A stretch of 64,000 nt of DNA from Candidatus Neomarinimicrobiota bacterium (GTDB taxonomy: Bacteria; Fidelibacterota; UBA8477; JABMPR01), in NCBI GenBank assembly GCA_016784545.1, contig JADHUM010000005.1, positions 18,868-82,867 on the forward strand, in the 5' to 3' direction. Below are positions 25,642 through 35,916 of the stretch, piece after piece. Position 1 is the first letter of the stretch, and every line of letters begins with the position of its first letter. A model generated the notes under the pieces. That model saw only the letters and a list, made by a program, of their open reading frames with translations. It had not been told where the DNA came from and searched no databases. Both the position numbers and the translations under genes were made by a program.

Positions 25642-26363
25642 ATCATACATATAAAAGTATTGCAATTATTATCATGCTATGCCTGTCTGCAGGCTTATCT
25701 GCCCAGACCTATCCCAGCCAAAAAGAGCTTCAGGATCTGATGCTAAGCAACTGGGAGCGCATTGAAGACTATGAGGTGGATATTAAGCTTGATTTGGACA
25801 TTCCAGGTTTTCGTATGCCCTCTCGCCAAATTCACTACATGTACAAATCACCTGATATGAGCAAAGTCGAGGTAAAAGGATTCGCCATTGTGCCTAAACA
25901 GGGGATTCAACCATTCTTCACTTTTTTGCGGGATTCGGTCTCCCTTAAGATCGTAAATGACTCACTGATAAAAGGAGAGGCCCTATTTGAGGTCACTCTT
26001 GAAGACACATTTATGAATGAACCAGGAATCATTAGCTTTTTTGTAAATCAGAAGACAGGGAATATTGCAGAGGCCTGGGTGGTTCATGATGGTCAAGAAT
26101 TTTTTCGGCTTTATTCTGAATACGACCAAGTGGATGGTATCTTCCTACCAACATCTACATCCATAAAGATGACCTTTCCACCTGACTTTAAAAACCTTCA
26201 ACGTCTGGGCAAAAAACCAACTGATATGCGGGATTTTGAAGCAAGCTTGACTGATGAATGGTTAAACGGCTCCATTACGATTCAATTCAAAAATTATAAA
26301 GTCAATCGAGGTATTCCAGACTACAAGTTTGAGGATGAAACTGAAGACGCCATTCAGGACTAA
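25638..26363 (+). CDS. Secreted LolA/outer-membrane-lipoprotein-sorting-like protein
   Basis: A 241-residue protein with a signal peptide cleaved after LSAQ. The mature part (SNWERIEDYEVDIKLDLDIPGF, YMYKSPDMSKVEVKGFAIVP, EAWVVHDGQEFFRLYSEY) has the strand pattern of LolA/LolB-like half-barrels that carry lipids or lipoproteins. It is translationally coupled to the ABC-2 permease by a 4-bp overlap, which suggests the three genes form one export route. Fold assignment is by resemblance only. Confidence 0.65.
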   Translation: MNHTYKSIAIIIMLCLSAGLSAQTYPSQKELQDLMLSNWERIEDYEVDIKLDLDIPGFRMPSRQIHYMYKSPDMSKVEVKGFAIVPKQGIQPFFTFLRDSVSLKIVNDSLIKGEALFEVTLEDTFMNEPGIISFFVNQKTGNIAEAWVVHDGQEFFRLYSEYDQVDGIFLPTSTSIKMTFPPDFKNLQRLGKKPTDMRDFEASLTDEWLNGSITIQFKNYKVNRGIPDYKFEDETEDAIQD

Positions 26364-26493
26364 ATTACCGATTTCCTCGCTTCATTATTAACCAACGGTT
26401 TATCCAATAATTTGGTTCAAATTCATGGATTTGGGTTGAGTTTCATATCACAGCAGATACATTACTTTGCTTTTAATCTTGAAGGAGAAACTA

Positions 26494-27432
26494 TTGCGAA
26501 AAGCAGTTGTAGCTTTAGGTGGAAATGCTATCTCTCCACCTGGAGAAGTTGATTCAATTCGGAACCAGTTCAAACACACGCGAGAAAGCCTTGGATCCAT
26601 CATTGACCTGTTAAAACAGGATATCATTCCTGTCATCACTCATGGCAATGGCCCTCAGGTTGGCAATGCTGCTCTCCGAACTGAAGAACTGGCTGGTTCC
26701 ATTCCCTATTTACCTTTGGGAATCAATGTGGCCGATACTGAAGGTGGCATGGGATATATGATTGAGCAATCCTTGATCAACCGTCTCAGACAAGATGGGA
26801 TTAACCGACAAGTTGTCACTTTGATCTCTCAAGTCTTGGTTGATGAAAAAGACCCCTCCATACAGAACCCCACCAAATATATCGGGACTGAACTTTCAAA
26901 AGAAGATGCGACGAAAAAAGCTGCCCAATTTGGTTGGAGTATCAAGGAACTTGACAATGGCAAATGGAGACGCGTGGTACCCTCACCAGAGCCCATTGAT
27001 ATCATTAATTCCAAGGTGATTAGCCAGCTCATTGAAGCTGGGCACATTGTGATCGCCGTCGGCGGAGGTGGTGTCCCGGCATTTAGAGATATAAATGGAA
27101 ATCTAGAAGGTCTTGATGCTGTCATTGATAAGGATAAGGCTTCTGCCCTGCTGGGTACTCAGATTGGTGCGGAGCTTCTCTATATTTTCACCAATGTGGA
27201 ACGGGTCGCTTTGAATTTTGGCAAAGAGAATCAAAAGCTTCTGTCCAATCTCACACTAGTCGATGCAAAACAATATCTGGCTGATGGCCATTTCCCCGCT
27301 GGTAATATGGGTCCAAAGATCGAAGCCAGCATCAGTTTCCTGGAAGGCGGCGGCAGGCAGGTCATTATCACCAGCATTGAGGGCATCAAAAAAGACACTT
27401 CAGGACAAAACGGAACCATTATTACACATTAA
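26494..27432 (+). CDS. arcC: Carbamate kinase
   Basis: A 312-residue amino-acid-kinase fold enzyme that interconverts ATP + carbamate and ADP + carbamoyl phosphate. The TTG at 26494 is the start: AAGGAG lies 6 nt before it and the family sequence begins directly (RKAVVALGGNAI). An upstream TTG at 26467 would add unrelated residues. Landmarks are THGNGPQVGN, PYLPLGINVADTEGG, VAVGGGGVPAF-like IAVGGGGVPAF, VIDKDKASALL and FPAGNMGPKIEA. No arginine deiminase or ornithine carbamoyltransferase is adjacent, so its source of carbamoyl phosphate is unclear. Confidence 0.94.
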   Translation: MRKAVVALGGNAISPPGEVDSIRNQFKHTRESLGSIIDLLKQDIIPVITHGNGPQVGNAALRTEELAGSIPYLPLGINVADTEGGMGYMIEQSLINRLRQDGINRQVVTLISQVLVDEKDPSIQNPTKYIGTELSKEDATKKAAQFGWSIKELDNGKWRRVVPSPEPIDIINSKVISQLIEAGHIVIAVGGGGVPAFRDINGNLEGLDAVIDKDKASALLGTQIGAELLYIFTNVERVALNFGKENQKLLSNLTLVDAKQYLADGHFPAGNMGPKIEASISFLEGGGRQVIITSIEGIKKDTSGQNGTIITH

Positions 27433-27496
27433 AAACAATTATAAAAATGACTCTCTCAATCATGGTTGAGATCTGACAAAAATGAGGAAGTAATAC

Positions 27497-28660
27497 ATGA
27501 ATATTCATGAGTATCAGGCGAAAGAGATCTTTAGGAAATACAACGTCCCAGTTCCCAAGGGTGGCGTTGCCTTTTCTGCAGAGGAGGCTTTAAATGTTGC
27601 CAAATCTCTTGACTCGAACATCTTTGTAGTCAAAGCTCAGATTCATGCAGGGGGACGTGGTAAGGCTGGCGGTGTAAAAATTGCCAAAGACCTTGACGAA
27701 GTCACGCTGTACGCCAACGAAATATTAGGCAAAACACTGGTTACCCATCAAACAGGTCCTGCAGGAAAAACAGTGGGACGCCTTCTGGTTGAGGAAGGTA
27801 TCGATATTGCCAGGGAACTGTATATGGGGATTGTGTTGGATCGACAGACTGGACAGTTCGTTTTTATGGTTTCTGAAGAAGGTGGCATGGAAATCGAGAA
27901 AGTTGCCTCTGAAACTCCAGAAAAAATCATCAAGGAGTGGATTGACCCAGGTATGGGTCTACAAGCTTTTCAGGCCAGGAAGTTAGCTTATGCCTTAAAA
28001 CTGGAGGGAGTCCAGGTTCGAGAAGCCGTCAAATTTATGTTTGCACTCTGGGACGCGTTCAATGCATCAGATGCATCACTGGTTGAAATCAACCCTCTGG
28101 TAGTGACTGGAAGTGGCGAAGTCATGGCCCTGGATGCAAAAATGAATTTTGATGATAATGCACTCTATCGCCAAAAGGATATCCTTAAGTATCGGGATCT
28201 CAGTGAAGAAGAAGCCTCAGAAGTTGAAGCCTCCAGCTACAACCTGAACTACATTAAACTCGATGGGAATGTTGGTTGCATGGTGAATGGCGCTGGTCTG
28301 GCTATGGGTACCATGGATATCATTAAATTATACGGCGGAGAACCTGCTAATTTCCTGGATGTTGGTGGCGTTGCCAATCCTGACACTGTGTCGAATGGAT
28401 TCCGTATCATCATGAGTGACTCCAATGTCAAAGCAGTATTGATCAACATTTTTGGTGGCATCGTGAGATGCGATCGGGTCGCCATGGGTATCATTCTAGC
28501 GCTTGAAAAAGTGAAGGTGAGTGTCCCAATCGTCGTGAGATTAGAGGGAACAAATGCCAAAGAAGGTGCCCGGCTTCTGGCCAATTCGGATATTGATTTT
28601 ATTGTAGCCACAAGTCTGGCTGACGCTGCAGAAAAAGTTACTGCAGCGATCAAGGAGTAG
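27497..28660 (+). CDS. sucC: Succinyl-CoA synthetase beta subunit (ADP-forming)
   Basis: ATP-grasp subunit (387 residues) of the TCA-cycle enzyme that makes ATP or GTP from succinyl-CoA. It starts [21 protein letters not shown], with the nucleotide-binding [16 protein letters not shown] and the C-terminal CoA-ligase region [29 protein letters not shown] and [17 protein letters not shown] precedes the ATG. It ends 4 bp before sucD. Confidence 0.97.
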   Translation: MNIHEYQAKEIFRKYNVPVPKGGVAFSAEEALNVAKSLDSNIFVVKAQIHAGGRGKAGGVKIAKDLDEVTLYANEILGKTLVTHQTGPAGKTVGRLLVEEGIDIARELYMGIVLDRQTGQFVFMVSEEGGMEIEKVASETPEKIIKEWIDPGMGLQAFQARKLAYALKLEGVQVREAVKFMFALWDAFNASDASLVEINPLVVTGSGEVMALDAKMNFDDNALYRQKDILKYRDLSEEEASEVEASSYNLNYIKLDGNVGCMVNGAGLAMGTMDIIKLYGGEPANFLDVGGVANPDTVSNGFRIIMSDSNVKAVLINIFGGIVRCDRVAMGIILALEKVKVSVPIVVRLEGTNAKEGARLLANSDIDFIVATSLADAAEKVTAAIKE

Positions 28661-28664
28661 TCCA

Positions 28665-29537
28665 ATGATTTTAGTAAATAATGATACAAAGCTGGTTGTT
28701 CAGGGTATTACCGGGAGCGAAGGCTCTTTTCATACTGAACAAATGCTTGAATACGGAACCAAGGTGGTCGCAGGGGTGACTCCAGGAAAAGGTGGACAAA
28801 CTACAGATACTGGTGTCCCGATTTTCAACACGGTTCAAGAAGCGAAGGACAAGGCTCAAGCCAATACCTCAGTCATTTTCGTCCCACCTCCCTTTGCGGC
28901 AGATGCCATCATGGAAGCTGTGGATGCTGAGCTGGATCTGGTAATCTGTATTACAGAAGGAATCCCCACAGCTGATATGGTTAAAGTTCATGCCTATATG
29001 GCTGGTAAAAAAACCCGTATGGTTGGTCCAAACTGCCCTGGTGTGATTTCACCTGGAGCTGGAAAAATTGGCATCATGCCAGGATTTATTCATCAGCAAG
29101 GTTCTGTTGGTGTGATTTCTAGAAGTGGTACCCTCACCTACGAAGCAGTGCATCAATTAAGCTCCAGGGGTATCGGGCAGTCTACCTGTATTGGAATTGG
29201 GGGTGATCCCATCATCGGTTCCAACTTTATTGATTTACTTAACCTTTTCAATGAAGACGAGGGTACGGATGCTGTGGTCATGATTGGTGAGATTGGTGGG
29301 ACTGCTGAAGAGGAAGCCGCTGAATGGGCACAAAAGCATTTCACCAAACCTATCGTAGCATTTATAGCAGGAACTACTGCCCCTCCAGGTCGGCGTATGG
29401 GTCATGCAGGTGCTATTATTTCAGGTGGTAAGGGAACTGCAGCGGATAAGATTGCAGCTCTGAAGGCTGCTGGTATTGCAGTATCTGAAAGTCCTGCAGG
29501 AATTGGTGAACTCATGGAACAAATATTAAAGAAGTAA
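28665..29537 (+). CDS. sucD: Succinyl-CoA synthetase alpha subunit
   Basis: A 290-residue CoA-binding subunit carrying the phosphorylated histidine. Visible are [18 protein letters not shown], the [11 protein letters not shown] CoA segment, [11 protein letters not shown] and the active-site [10 protein letters not shown] (His about 247). It follows sucC directly; ndk follows 30 bp later. The cluster suggests that substrate-level phosphorylation and nucleotide exchange are co-expressed. Confidence 0.97.
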   Translation: MILVNNDTKLVVQGITGSEGSFHTEQMLEYGTKVVAGVTPGKGGQTTDTGVPIFNTVQEAKDKAQANTSVIFVPPPFAADAIMEAVDAELDLVICITEGIPTADMVKVHAYMAGKKTRMVGPNCPGVISPGAGKIGIMPGFIHQQGSVGVISRSGTLTYEAVHQLSSRGIGQSTCIGIGGDPIIGSNFIDLLNLFNEDEGTDAVVMIGEIGGTAEEEAAEWAQKHFTKPIVAFIAGTTAPPGRRMGHAGAIISGGKGTAADKIAALKAAGIAVSESPAGIGELMEQILKK

Positions 29538-29567
29538 GCAAATTTAAACGTTATAGGAGTTAAGATT

Positions 29568-29996
29568 TTGAGTAACAAAACATTCGCAATGATCAAACCT
29601 GATGCCGTGGCATCTGGCAAACTAGGCAAAGTTATCGATGCCACACTGCAGGCTGGTTTTTCAATCAAGGGAGGTCGGCTGACACTGATTACGCGTGCAC
29701 AGGCTGAAGAATTCTACGCAGTTCACCGGGAGCGTCCCTTCTATGGTGAGCTGGTTGACTTCATGTCCTCTGGGCCCACATTTGTAATGGCTCTGGAAAA
29801 AGACAACGCTGTTCAGGCCTGGAGAGATACTATTGGGGCTACAGATCCAGCTGAGGCTGCAGAGGGTACAATTCGTAAAATGTACGCAGAGAACAAGGGC
29901 AGAAATGCGGTTCATGGATCTGACTCAGATGAAAATGCTGAGAAAGAGATTGCATTTTTCTTTAGTGGGGCTGAAATTATCGCCTCAAATCTCTAA
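29568..29996 (+). CDS. ndk: Nucleoside diphosphate kinase
   Basis: A 142-residue kinase that equilibrates nucleoside triphosphates by a phospho-histidine mechanism. It starts at TTG (29568) with AGGAG 8 nt upstream. The family pattern is complete: TFAMIKPDAVASG, the ERPFYGELVDFMSSGP Kpn-loop region and NAVHGSDS with the catalytic His (about 117). It is in line with sucCD and could convert the succinyl-CoA synthetase product between ATP and GTP pools. Confidence 0.97.
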   Translation: MSNKTFAMIKPDAVASGKLGKVIDATLQAGFSIKGGRLTLITRAQAEEFYAVHRERPFYGELVDFMSSGPTFVMALEKDNAVQAWRDTIGATDPAEAAEGTIRKMYAENKGRNAVHGSDSDENAEKEIAFFFSGAEIIASNL

Positions 29997-30022
29997 TTAT
30001 TATCCTGTATCAGGAGGCAGAA

Positions 30023-30862
30023 ATGACTAATAATGTTTTACTTAAGCGCGCTATATTGATTCTGATAGGTCTGAGCATTATTGTCAACTGCGACATGTAT
30101 AATAGCCGATTTGGTCGAGAAGAGGTCAATCTGGGTGAATATATCACCCTTAGAGTTGAAGAACCTGTCGAAGGACAGGAAGTAAATTGGATCTTTTCTC
30201 AATTACCAGATAGCAGCAAGTTGCTGGGTTTTCTGCCTGCTGATACGCTTGAATTGGTCTCATTTAAACCTGATTTCGCTGGTAAATATGATGTGATTCT
30301 TGAAGTCACCGTGGATGGTGAAACAGAACAAACCCATTTCTACTACGATGCACTAATGGGTGAAGACAATACACTCGTGGACGGTGAAATCCCTGATCAT
30401 CTCTTTGAAGCTTCTAAAACCGGGGACACAACTGTGGCTGATACACCCTCAGTAAGTCTTACGGATGATGGTGTCCAGAGACGTTATCTATCTAAAATGA
30501 AAACGCCTGGTGATGTTGTTAAACCAACCAAAAGTGTGGTTAAGAGAAAAAAAGCTAAAAAAGCTAAACCCGCTATTATCAGTCGAGGAAATCTTATTCC
30601 CCTGGCTGCTCGCACCTGGACCATTCAAGTTTCTTCCTGGCCATCATTAGAAGATGCTCAATCTGCCTCACGGGATCTGCAGGAGAAATATGGTATTGAA
30701 AGCTATATCCAGAGAGCATTCTTTAAGGATAAAGACGAAATCTACTATCGCCTGCGCGTAGGAAATTTTCAAGGATCAAAAGAAGCTGAAGCCTACGCCA
30801 AAGAAATCCAGGATATGACCAGCCTCCCTGTCTGGGTTGACTTTGTCCGACAGGAAATGTAA
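30023..30862 (+). CDS. SPOR-domain lipoprotein
   Basis: A 279-residue protein with a strong AGGAGG ribosome-binding site. The N-terminal signal ends in a lipobox-like IIVNC (Cys about 24). A central Ig-like or beta-rich region (residues about 30-110) is followed by a Lys-rich linker (KSVVKRKKAKKAKP). The C-terminal SPOR domain (about 195-279) reads TWTIQVSSWPSLEDAQ and later YRLRVGNFQGSKEAEAYA. SPOR domains bind denuded glycan strands at division or peptidoglycan remodelling sites. It is likely a periplasm-facing envelope lipoprotein in the ndk transcript. Confidence 0.8.
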   Translation: MTNNVLLKRAILILIGLSIIVNCDMYNSRFGREEVNLGEYITLRVEEPVEGQEVNWIFSQLPDSSKLLGFLPADTLELVSFKPDFAGKYDVILEVTVDGETEQTHFYYDALMGEDNTLVDGEIPDHLFEASKTGDTTVADTPSVSLTDDGVQRRYLSKMKTPGDVVKPTKSVVKRKKAKKAKPAIISRGNLIPLAARTWTIQVSSWPSLEDAQSASRDLQEKYGIESYIQRAFFKDKDEIYYRLRVGNFQGSKEAEAYAKEIQDMTSLPVWVDFVRQEM

Positions 30863-30901
30863 TCCATATAAATATTAAAACTTCAATACGGAGACTCACT
30901 C

Positions 30902-32158
30902 ATGCTTGAAACTCAACTGTATTTCAATTTCAAGGATATGTTTCGCGCGCCTCGCCTGGCACTTGGCCGACGAATGCTGGTTATGCTGGAAGCACTTTTT
31001 ATTTCATACGTGGCCTTCGTTGTCCTTACCTATCTTGCCCTATTGGTTGATGGCAACTCTTTTGGGAGTATCTGGAATAAATATCATCTCTTGCCATCAT
31101 GTTGTGTGACTGCCTCCATGGGCATTTTCGCACGAATTCTAATTTCTCTGTCCTATGTCATTTCAGTGGTCGCCATATGGCTTGGACTCACATCAGTTGC
31201 TAAAATTACCATCAAAGAGTATAAGGGTGATTTATTTTACTCCTCCCGAGATGGTTGGAAATGGGCGACTAAAAATTGGTTCCCTGTATTTTTTGGCCCC
31301 ATATCTATTGGAGTTGTGATTGGATTTTTTGTACTTCTGGCCGCCCTCTTTGGTTGGCTAGCGCAATGGCCAGTCCTGGATATTATCTTTTATGGTCTTT
31401 TGTTTGTCATCTTTCTGCCCACAGCCCTATTCCTCACATTCTCTGCTCTGGCTTTTGCTGTCGGCGTGATAATGTCACCCAGCATCGTTGCCTGTGCAGA
31501 AGAGGACACCATGGGCTCCATGTTCGGCTCCTATACCCTCCTCTGGAATCAGCCCGTTCGCTTGATCGGCTACACAATTCTGATTGTAATTGCAGCCATG
31601 ATAGGATATCAAATATTTTACTTATTCATTCTCTCTAGTTTCAAGTTTATTGAGATGGTTTTCGGCCATGAAATGATTATGGGCAACGCCTACATTGCCG
31701 TCAAGCAGGTGGGAATGGATTTATTCGGTAATTACAGTTTCCTACCTCCAAATATTTTCGCCGCCACCTGTCATGATTCTGTCTGTCTATTAATGCCCAA
31801 TTGTTTAAGCAGTGTGTTTGAACCTGTCGCCGCAGGTTGTGGTGGTGGTTGTGGTGGCTGCGCATCTACAGCTCCAGCTGTGATATCGGCCACAATTACT
31901 CAGACAATTACTGGTGTTTTAGTTGGTCTATTCACACTTCTGGCACACCTGGCAGTTCCAGCCTATGCGCTGGCAACATTAGCTACGGGCTTATCCACCT
32001 CCTTCATCGTTCTCACAAAGCACAAAGATGATCAGGATTTGATCAAACGAAAAGATGCTGATGAACGTGGAGAGGCTGAAGCCGCCGAAGAAGAGGACCC
32101 GTCTGAGACTCCTGAAGTTGAAGATGAAACCAAGACTGAAGAGCCTGAGGCCGAATAA
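30902..32158 (+). CDS. Polytopic membrane protein with Cys/Gly-rich extramembrane loop
   Basis: A 418-residue protein with about six to seven hydrophobic segments (near 25-50, 70-100, 135-165, 170-200, 215-245, 330-365). Between the last two is a loop (about 287-320) with six cysteines, ending in GCGGGCGGCAS. The C-terminus is a long acidic Glu/Asp tail (about 375-418). I do not recognise a family. The cysteine cluster could bind a metal or form disulfides if it faces the periplasm. It follows the SPOR lipoprotein by 39 bp with a GGAG site and is last before a terminator. Confidence 0.65.
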   Translation: MLETQLYFNFKDMFRAPRLALGRRMLVMLEALFISYVAFVVLTYLALLVDGNSFGSIWNKYHLLPSCCVTASMGIFARILISLSYVISVVAIWLGLTSVAKITIKEYKGDLFYSSRDGWKWATKNWFPVFFGPISIGVVIGFFVLLAALFGWLAQWPVLDIIFYGLLFVIFLPTALFLTFSALAFAVGVIMSPSIVACAEEDTMGSMFGSYTLLWNQPVRLIGYTILIVIAAMIGYQIFYLFILSSFKFIEMVFGHEMIMGNAYIAVKQVGMDLFGNYSFLPPNIFAATCHDSVCLLMPNCLSSVFEPVAAGCGGGCGGCASTAPAVISATITQTITGVLVGLFTLLAHLAVPAYALATLATGLSTSFIVLTKHKDDQDLIKRKDADERGEAEAAEEEDPSETPEVEDETKTEEPEAE

Positions 32159-32180
32159 GTCTCTCATCAATTAGAAATAA

Positions 32181-32207
32181 AAAGGGCTGGGTATCACCCA
32201 GCCCTTT
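32181..32207. terminator. Bidirectional terminator
   Basis: A perfect 12-bp stem, AAAGGGCTGGGT/ACCCAGCCCTTT, with an ATC loop lies between the convergent membrane-protein gene (plus) and the 163-residue anchored protein gene (minus), with A- and T-runs on the two sides. Confidence 0.93.
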
Positions 32208-32227
32208 TTAACTCATTTTATTTTTAT

Positions 32228-32719
32228 CTAGCTCCGATGGAACCATTCTTCGTTTTTTTGATAAGCCCGAGGTTTTCCCATAATCTCATGGAGGATAATA
32301 CCCTGCTCAAGTTTCGAATAGGGTTCTAAAACCTCGTCCAGAGTCTGACCGGCATTGCTCTTCACCGACTCAACTACCTTTATTAGTGGATGACTGTGAG
32401 GTTGCTTTTGCGATCCCTCCGCAAACCGTGGAGATGTGTCAATCGTTGAAACCGGAATCACCTCTTCCTCATCTTCCTCTTCAGGTTCATACTCTGGAGT
32501 GACCTGCTGAAAAGTCAGAGGTTCCTCATCTATCTCAAACAGCTCTTTCTTGAGTTGATCAAGAATCCCACCCACACCTTGAAGTGGTTTTGATATGGGA
32601 GCAGTTCTAGGTTTCTCCGCTGGTTTGACTCTCTGCCTGGCTTTTTTTTGCTTTGACCAGGCAGAGATTGCCATATAAACGATAAATAGAACTATTGGAC
32701 CTAGATTGTCCAAATCCAT
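32228..32719 (-). CDS. Small N-terminally anchored protein downstream of floA
   Basis: A 163-residue protein with one N-terminal helix (LGPIVLFIVYMAISAW) followed by a Lys/Arg-rich stop-transfer and a long acidic, probably unstructured cytosolic region (EYEPEEEDEEEVIP). A conserved-looking end follows (LEQGIILHEIMGKPRAY). No known domain. It is 12 bp after floA and in the same operon, the place where B. subtilis has the small gene yqfB, although the proteins do not look related. A role with the FloA/NfeD membrane microdomain proteins is an inference. Confidence 0.6.
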   Translation of the reverse strand: MDLDNLGPIVLFIVYMAISAWSKQKKARQRVKPAEKPRTAPISKPLQGVGGILDQLKKELFEIDEEPLTFQQVTPEYEPEEEDEEEVIPVSTIDTSPRFAEGSQKQPHSHPLIKVVESVKSNAGQTLDEVLEPYSKLEQGIILHEIMGKPRAYQKNEEWFHRS

Positions 32720-32731
32720 AAGGGTTAGACC

Positions 32732-33706
32732 TTACTTCTTATCTGTTTTGTTTGAACCAGAAAGATTCTGTCTCATGGATGAATCAGCCTGGATGTTTTC
32801 CATACGATAATAGTCCAGAATACCCAGATTTCCCTGGCGGAAGGCTTCAGCCATAGCCCGTGGAACTTCAGATTCTGCTTCTACAACCTTGGCCCGCATT
32901 TCCTGGGTCTTGGCTTTCATTTCCTGTTCTTCGGCAACAGCCATGGCACGGCGTTTCTCTGCAACGGCCTGAGCAATGTTCTTATCAGCATCAGCTTGAT
33001 CCATTTGCAGTGTGGCACCGATATTCTTACCGACATCTACATCAGCAATATCGATGGAAAGTATCTCAAAAGCAGTTCCTGCATCGAGACCCTTTGCCAG
33101 GACATTTTTGGAAATAATATCTGGATTTTCCAATACTTGTTTATGTGACTGTGAGGAACCAATTGAACTGACAATTCCTTCACCAACACGGGCCAGAACT
33201 GTTTCTTCTCCTGCACCACCAATCAGACGATCAATATTGGCACGCACCGTCACCTTGGCCACTGCAAAAAGCTGAATTCCATCCTTGGCGATGGCTGATA
33301 CACGTGGAGTTTCAATCACACGTGGATTCACACTCATTTTTACTGCATCCAGTACATCGCGACCGGCCAGATCAATGGCTGCAGCGCGTTGAAATTCCAG
33401 ATCAATATTGGCTTTGTCCGCTGCTATGAGGGCCAGGACAACCTTGTTTACGTCTCCACCAGCCAGATAGTGAGCTTCCAACACATTGGTATCCAAGTCT
33501 ATTCCGGCTTTACGGGCACTTACCAGTGAATTGATAATCAGCGGTGGCGGGATTCGACGCAGTCTCATTCCGATGAGCGTTAAAAGACCCACGTAGACTT
33601 GTGCTGCGGCTGCGCTTATCCACAATCCAATTGGAATGAAATAAGTAAATAATACAAGAAAGGCAACCAGGCCAATCAGTATGAGCATTAAAGGTATAGC
33701 TTCCAC
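32732..33706 (-). CDS. floA: Flotillin-like protein FloA
   Basis: A 324-residue SPFH-type scaffold of functional membrane microdomains. Two N-terminal hydrophobic segments (about 5-45) are followed by the FloA core ([54 protein letters not shown]) and a long Ala/Glu helical region ([21 protein letters not shown]). Length and sequence agree with B. subtilis YqfA. It lies 20 bp after nfeD in the usual nfeD-floA order. Confidence 0.95.
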   Translation of the reverse strand: MEAIPLMLILIGLVAFLVLFTYFIPIGLWISAAAAQVYVGLLTLIGMRLRRIPPPLIINSLVSARKAGIDLDTNVLEAHYLAGGDVNKVVLALIAADKANIDLEFQRAAAIDLAGRDVLDAVKMSVNPRVIETPRVSAIAKDGIQLFAVAKVTVRANIDRLIGGAGEETVLARVGEGIVSSIGSSQSHKQVLENPDIISKNVLAKGLDAGTAFEILSIDIADVDVGKNIGATLQMDQADADKNIAQAVAEKRRAMAVAEEQEMKAKTQEMRAKVVEAESEVPRAMAEAFRQGNLGILDYYRMENIQADSSMRQNLSGSNKTDKK

Positions 33707-33726
33707 AATTCCTCCTGTGTTAATTA

Positions 33727-35064
33727 TTAAACTTTTTTATCTACAACCACTCGATTTCCATCGATGCGAATGATTGTAATTTCTGTGTCTTTATCAATAA
33801 AGGTACCTGGGGTTACAACATCAACCCGCCGTCCTTCGATCAGTGCAGTTCCAGCGGGTCGCAGAGATGTCATGGCAACACCACTTTTTCCCACCATTTC
33901 TTCCAGACCAAGGCTTCCGCTGTATCCTTTAGCATGGGTTTCTGCTTCGGGCAGACTGAGACGCTGCCAGGCCTTCGTTTTAAGCATCCGTTTTACCATG
34001 AGGCCCAAACCAAATAGACCTCCAATGATGGCAATGACCAAACCCCACAACGCTGCGTTGATGTCACCTGATGTAGGTGCCATAGGCAGGAGCATGGTGA
34101 ACATGGCGTAAATCATAACAATGATACCCAGAATACCTACCACTCCGAAGCCAGGAATTACAAAGGCTTCTATACCCAGTAAAACTATACCCCCAATCAG
34201 GAACAACAATTCCATCATACTGGCGAGATTGGCAATGAAAGACGTGGAGAAGAATAGGAAGAGGGCAAGCAATCCAACGGTTCCAGGTATTCCCCACCCT
34301 GGACTCTGAATCTCAAAGATAAGTCCCAAAAATCCCAGGGTCATAAGCAGAGAGCTAACGATGGGATCTGTAAGAAAACGAACCACTGCTTCAGACCACG
34401 TTGGCACCACATATACAATTTCTAAATCGGAAAACCCAAAATGGTCAAGCACTTCACCCATTGAGTCCATTTGATAATCAGCCATTCCATATTTCATGGC
34501 TGTGGATGTTCTCAGGGTCAGTAATTTGCCCCCGTGAGCGCCTTCAATATCGTCGAGGAAAATGGTATCACCCGCAGCAGTTACTAGGGTATCAATATCA
34601 AGGGATTCATCTACCATGGCCATAGCAATGTCAGGATTGCGCCCTTTTGACTCAGCAGTTGAGGCCATTTCCTCACGCATATAGGATTGAGCCTTCTCTC
34701 CTGCCTTCTGGCTTTGCCCATCTACGACCGTAGTTGCCCCCATAGTCGCTCCAGACCGCATAATAATGGTATCACAAGCCAAAGATATAAGCGAGCCTGC
34801 AGAGATGGCTTTGGTGTTGATAAAAGCATATGTCTCAATTTTTGAATTTAAGAGGGCATTTTTCATCATTGTGGCTGCGTCCACTCGACCACCAAAGGTG
34901 TCTATATCCAAAATGATAGCATCACCACCTGCTGCATTCAATGCAGGAATCTGGCGTTCAAAGAAATATGCCAAACCCATATCAATGGTTCCCTTCACCT
35001 CCAGAACATAGACTTGGGGAAAAATGAGAATGGGGATTAACAAAAGCAGGAATATTCGTCGCAT
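33727..35064 (-). CDS. nfeD: NfeD family membrane protein with ClpP-like protease domain
   Basis: About 445 residues from ATG 35064 (an upstream TTG at 35076 has weaker support). Signal peptide, then a ClpP/crotonase-like serine-protease domain ([35 protein letters not shown] with the Ser nucleophile; [10 protein letters not shown]), then four or five TM helices (about 235-365), and a C-terminal OB-fold NfeD domain ([29 protein letters not shown]). This is the long, 1b-type NfeD seen with FloA. It is thought to act on membrane proteins in microdomains; a partner for FloA next door. Confidence 0.92.
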   Translation of the reverse strand: MRRIFLLLLIPILIFPQVYVLEVKGTIDMGLAYFFERQIPALNAAGGDAIILDIDTFGGRVDAATMMKNALLNSKIETYAFINTKAISAGSLISLACDTIIMRSGATMGATTVVDGQSQKAGEKAQSYMREEMASTAESKGRNPDIAMAMVDESLDIDTLVTAAGDTIFLDDIEGAHGGKLLTLRTSTAMKYGMADYQMDSMGEVLDHFGFSDLEIVYVVPTWSEAVVRFLTDPIVSSLLMTLGFLGLIFEIQSPGWGIPGTVGLLALFLFFSTSFIANLASMMELLFLIGGIVLLGIEAFVIPGFGVVGILGIIVMIYAMFTMLLPMAPTSGDINAALWGLVIAIIGGLFGLGLMVKRMLKTKAWQRLSLPEAETHAKGYSGSLGLEEMVGKSGVAMTSLRPAGTALIEGRRVDVVTPGTFIDKDTEITIIRIDGNRVVVDKKV

Positions 35065-35155
35065 AACTGTTCCCAATTGTTTTGATTTCTACAGCATAAA
35101 TATTGTGGCCAAAGATAACCTTTTATCTCGCTGGTCGGTACCGTTTTCCGAAATA

Positions 35156-35836
35156 TCAGGGGTCTTCTATGCGCATTTGAATGTTGCCATACTTCGTATT
35201 AATTTCAATCTCTAAGGGAGTGTGTGGGTAGGATTTGGAATAAAGCATGGAGAGCTGAATCTGATTTGCTCTGGACTTACGCGTACTGTTAAGTGGAGTC
35301 AGACGCCAACCTGGTTTTTCAAAAGGTTTGAATAGTGAGGGTTTACCAACTTTCTCAACCAGAAGTTTCAACACACCAGATCCTCGACCATCCCACATAT
35401 GATACTGAAGTGTATCGCCGTGCTGAAACTTGGTAAGGGATAAACTGTATAATAGACTGGGAATATCCCTCAATCCCTGGGTGTCTACTTTCTTATCCTT
35501 GCCATTTACTGTGGCCAGGTTGCTATCGCTAAAACTCACTTCATAGTTACGATGATAAGACCCTTCATGAATGGCTCTGTGATGAGTGATCAGACGTCCC
35601 ACATCAATCATATACTCTGTGATCACAGTATCAGCGAGGGTCCACAGTGTTGAAAGCCAGGGGGAAGACTCGATAATAAAGATGCTCTTTAAAACATTTT
35701 CTTCCACTGTATGAATCAGGGTCGCCCCGCCTGCATGAACTGGTCCATATTTAACTTTATAGGAATAGGTCTCTGCAGATCTTCCACTTGCAAAAAGAAG
35801 AAAAATACTGAGTAATATCTTATTCATCAGGTTCAT
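35156..35836 (-). CDS. DUF3108-like secreted protein
   Basis: About 226 residues from ATG 35836, chosen so that the signal peptide (MNLMNKILLSIFLLFASG) is N-terminal; an earlier ATG at 35866 adds polar residues. The mature part (YSYKVKYGPVHAGGATLIH, STLWTLADTVITEYMIDVGRL, YSLSLTKFQHGDTL) follows the pattern of DUF3108, a periplasmic beta-rich family of unknown function. Its 5' end lies close to or overlaps the start region of the divergent GtrA-like gene. Confidence 0.7.
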   Translation of the reverse strand: MNLMNKILLSIFLLFASGRSAETYSYKVKYGPVHAGGATLIHTVEENVLKSIFIIESSPWLSTLWTLADTVITEYMIDVGRLITHHRAIHEGSYHRNYEVSFSDSNLATVNGKDKKVDTQGLRDIPSLLYSLSLTKFQHGDTLQYHMWDGRGSGVLKLLVEKVGKPSLFKPFEKPGWRLTPLNSTRKSRANQIQLSMLYSKSYPHTPLEIEINTKYGNIQMRIEDP

Positions 35837-35916
35837 AGATTCAGAAACTAGACGGGATGTTTGCATTCCTCAAGCTTTTTGTCTATCCATTCATAACGAT
35901 ACAATTAAATTCATCC

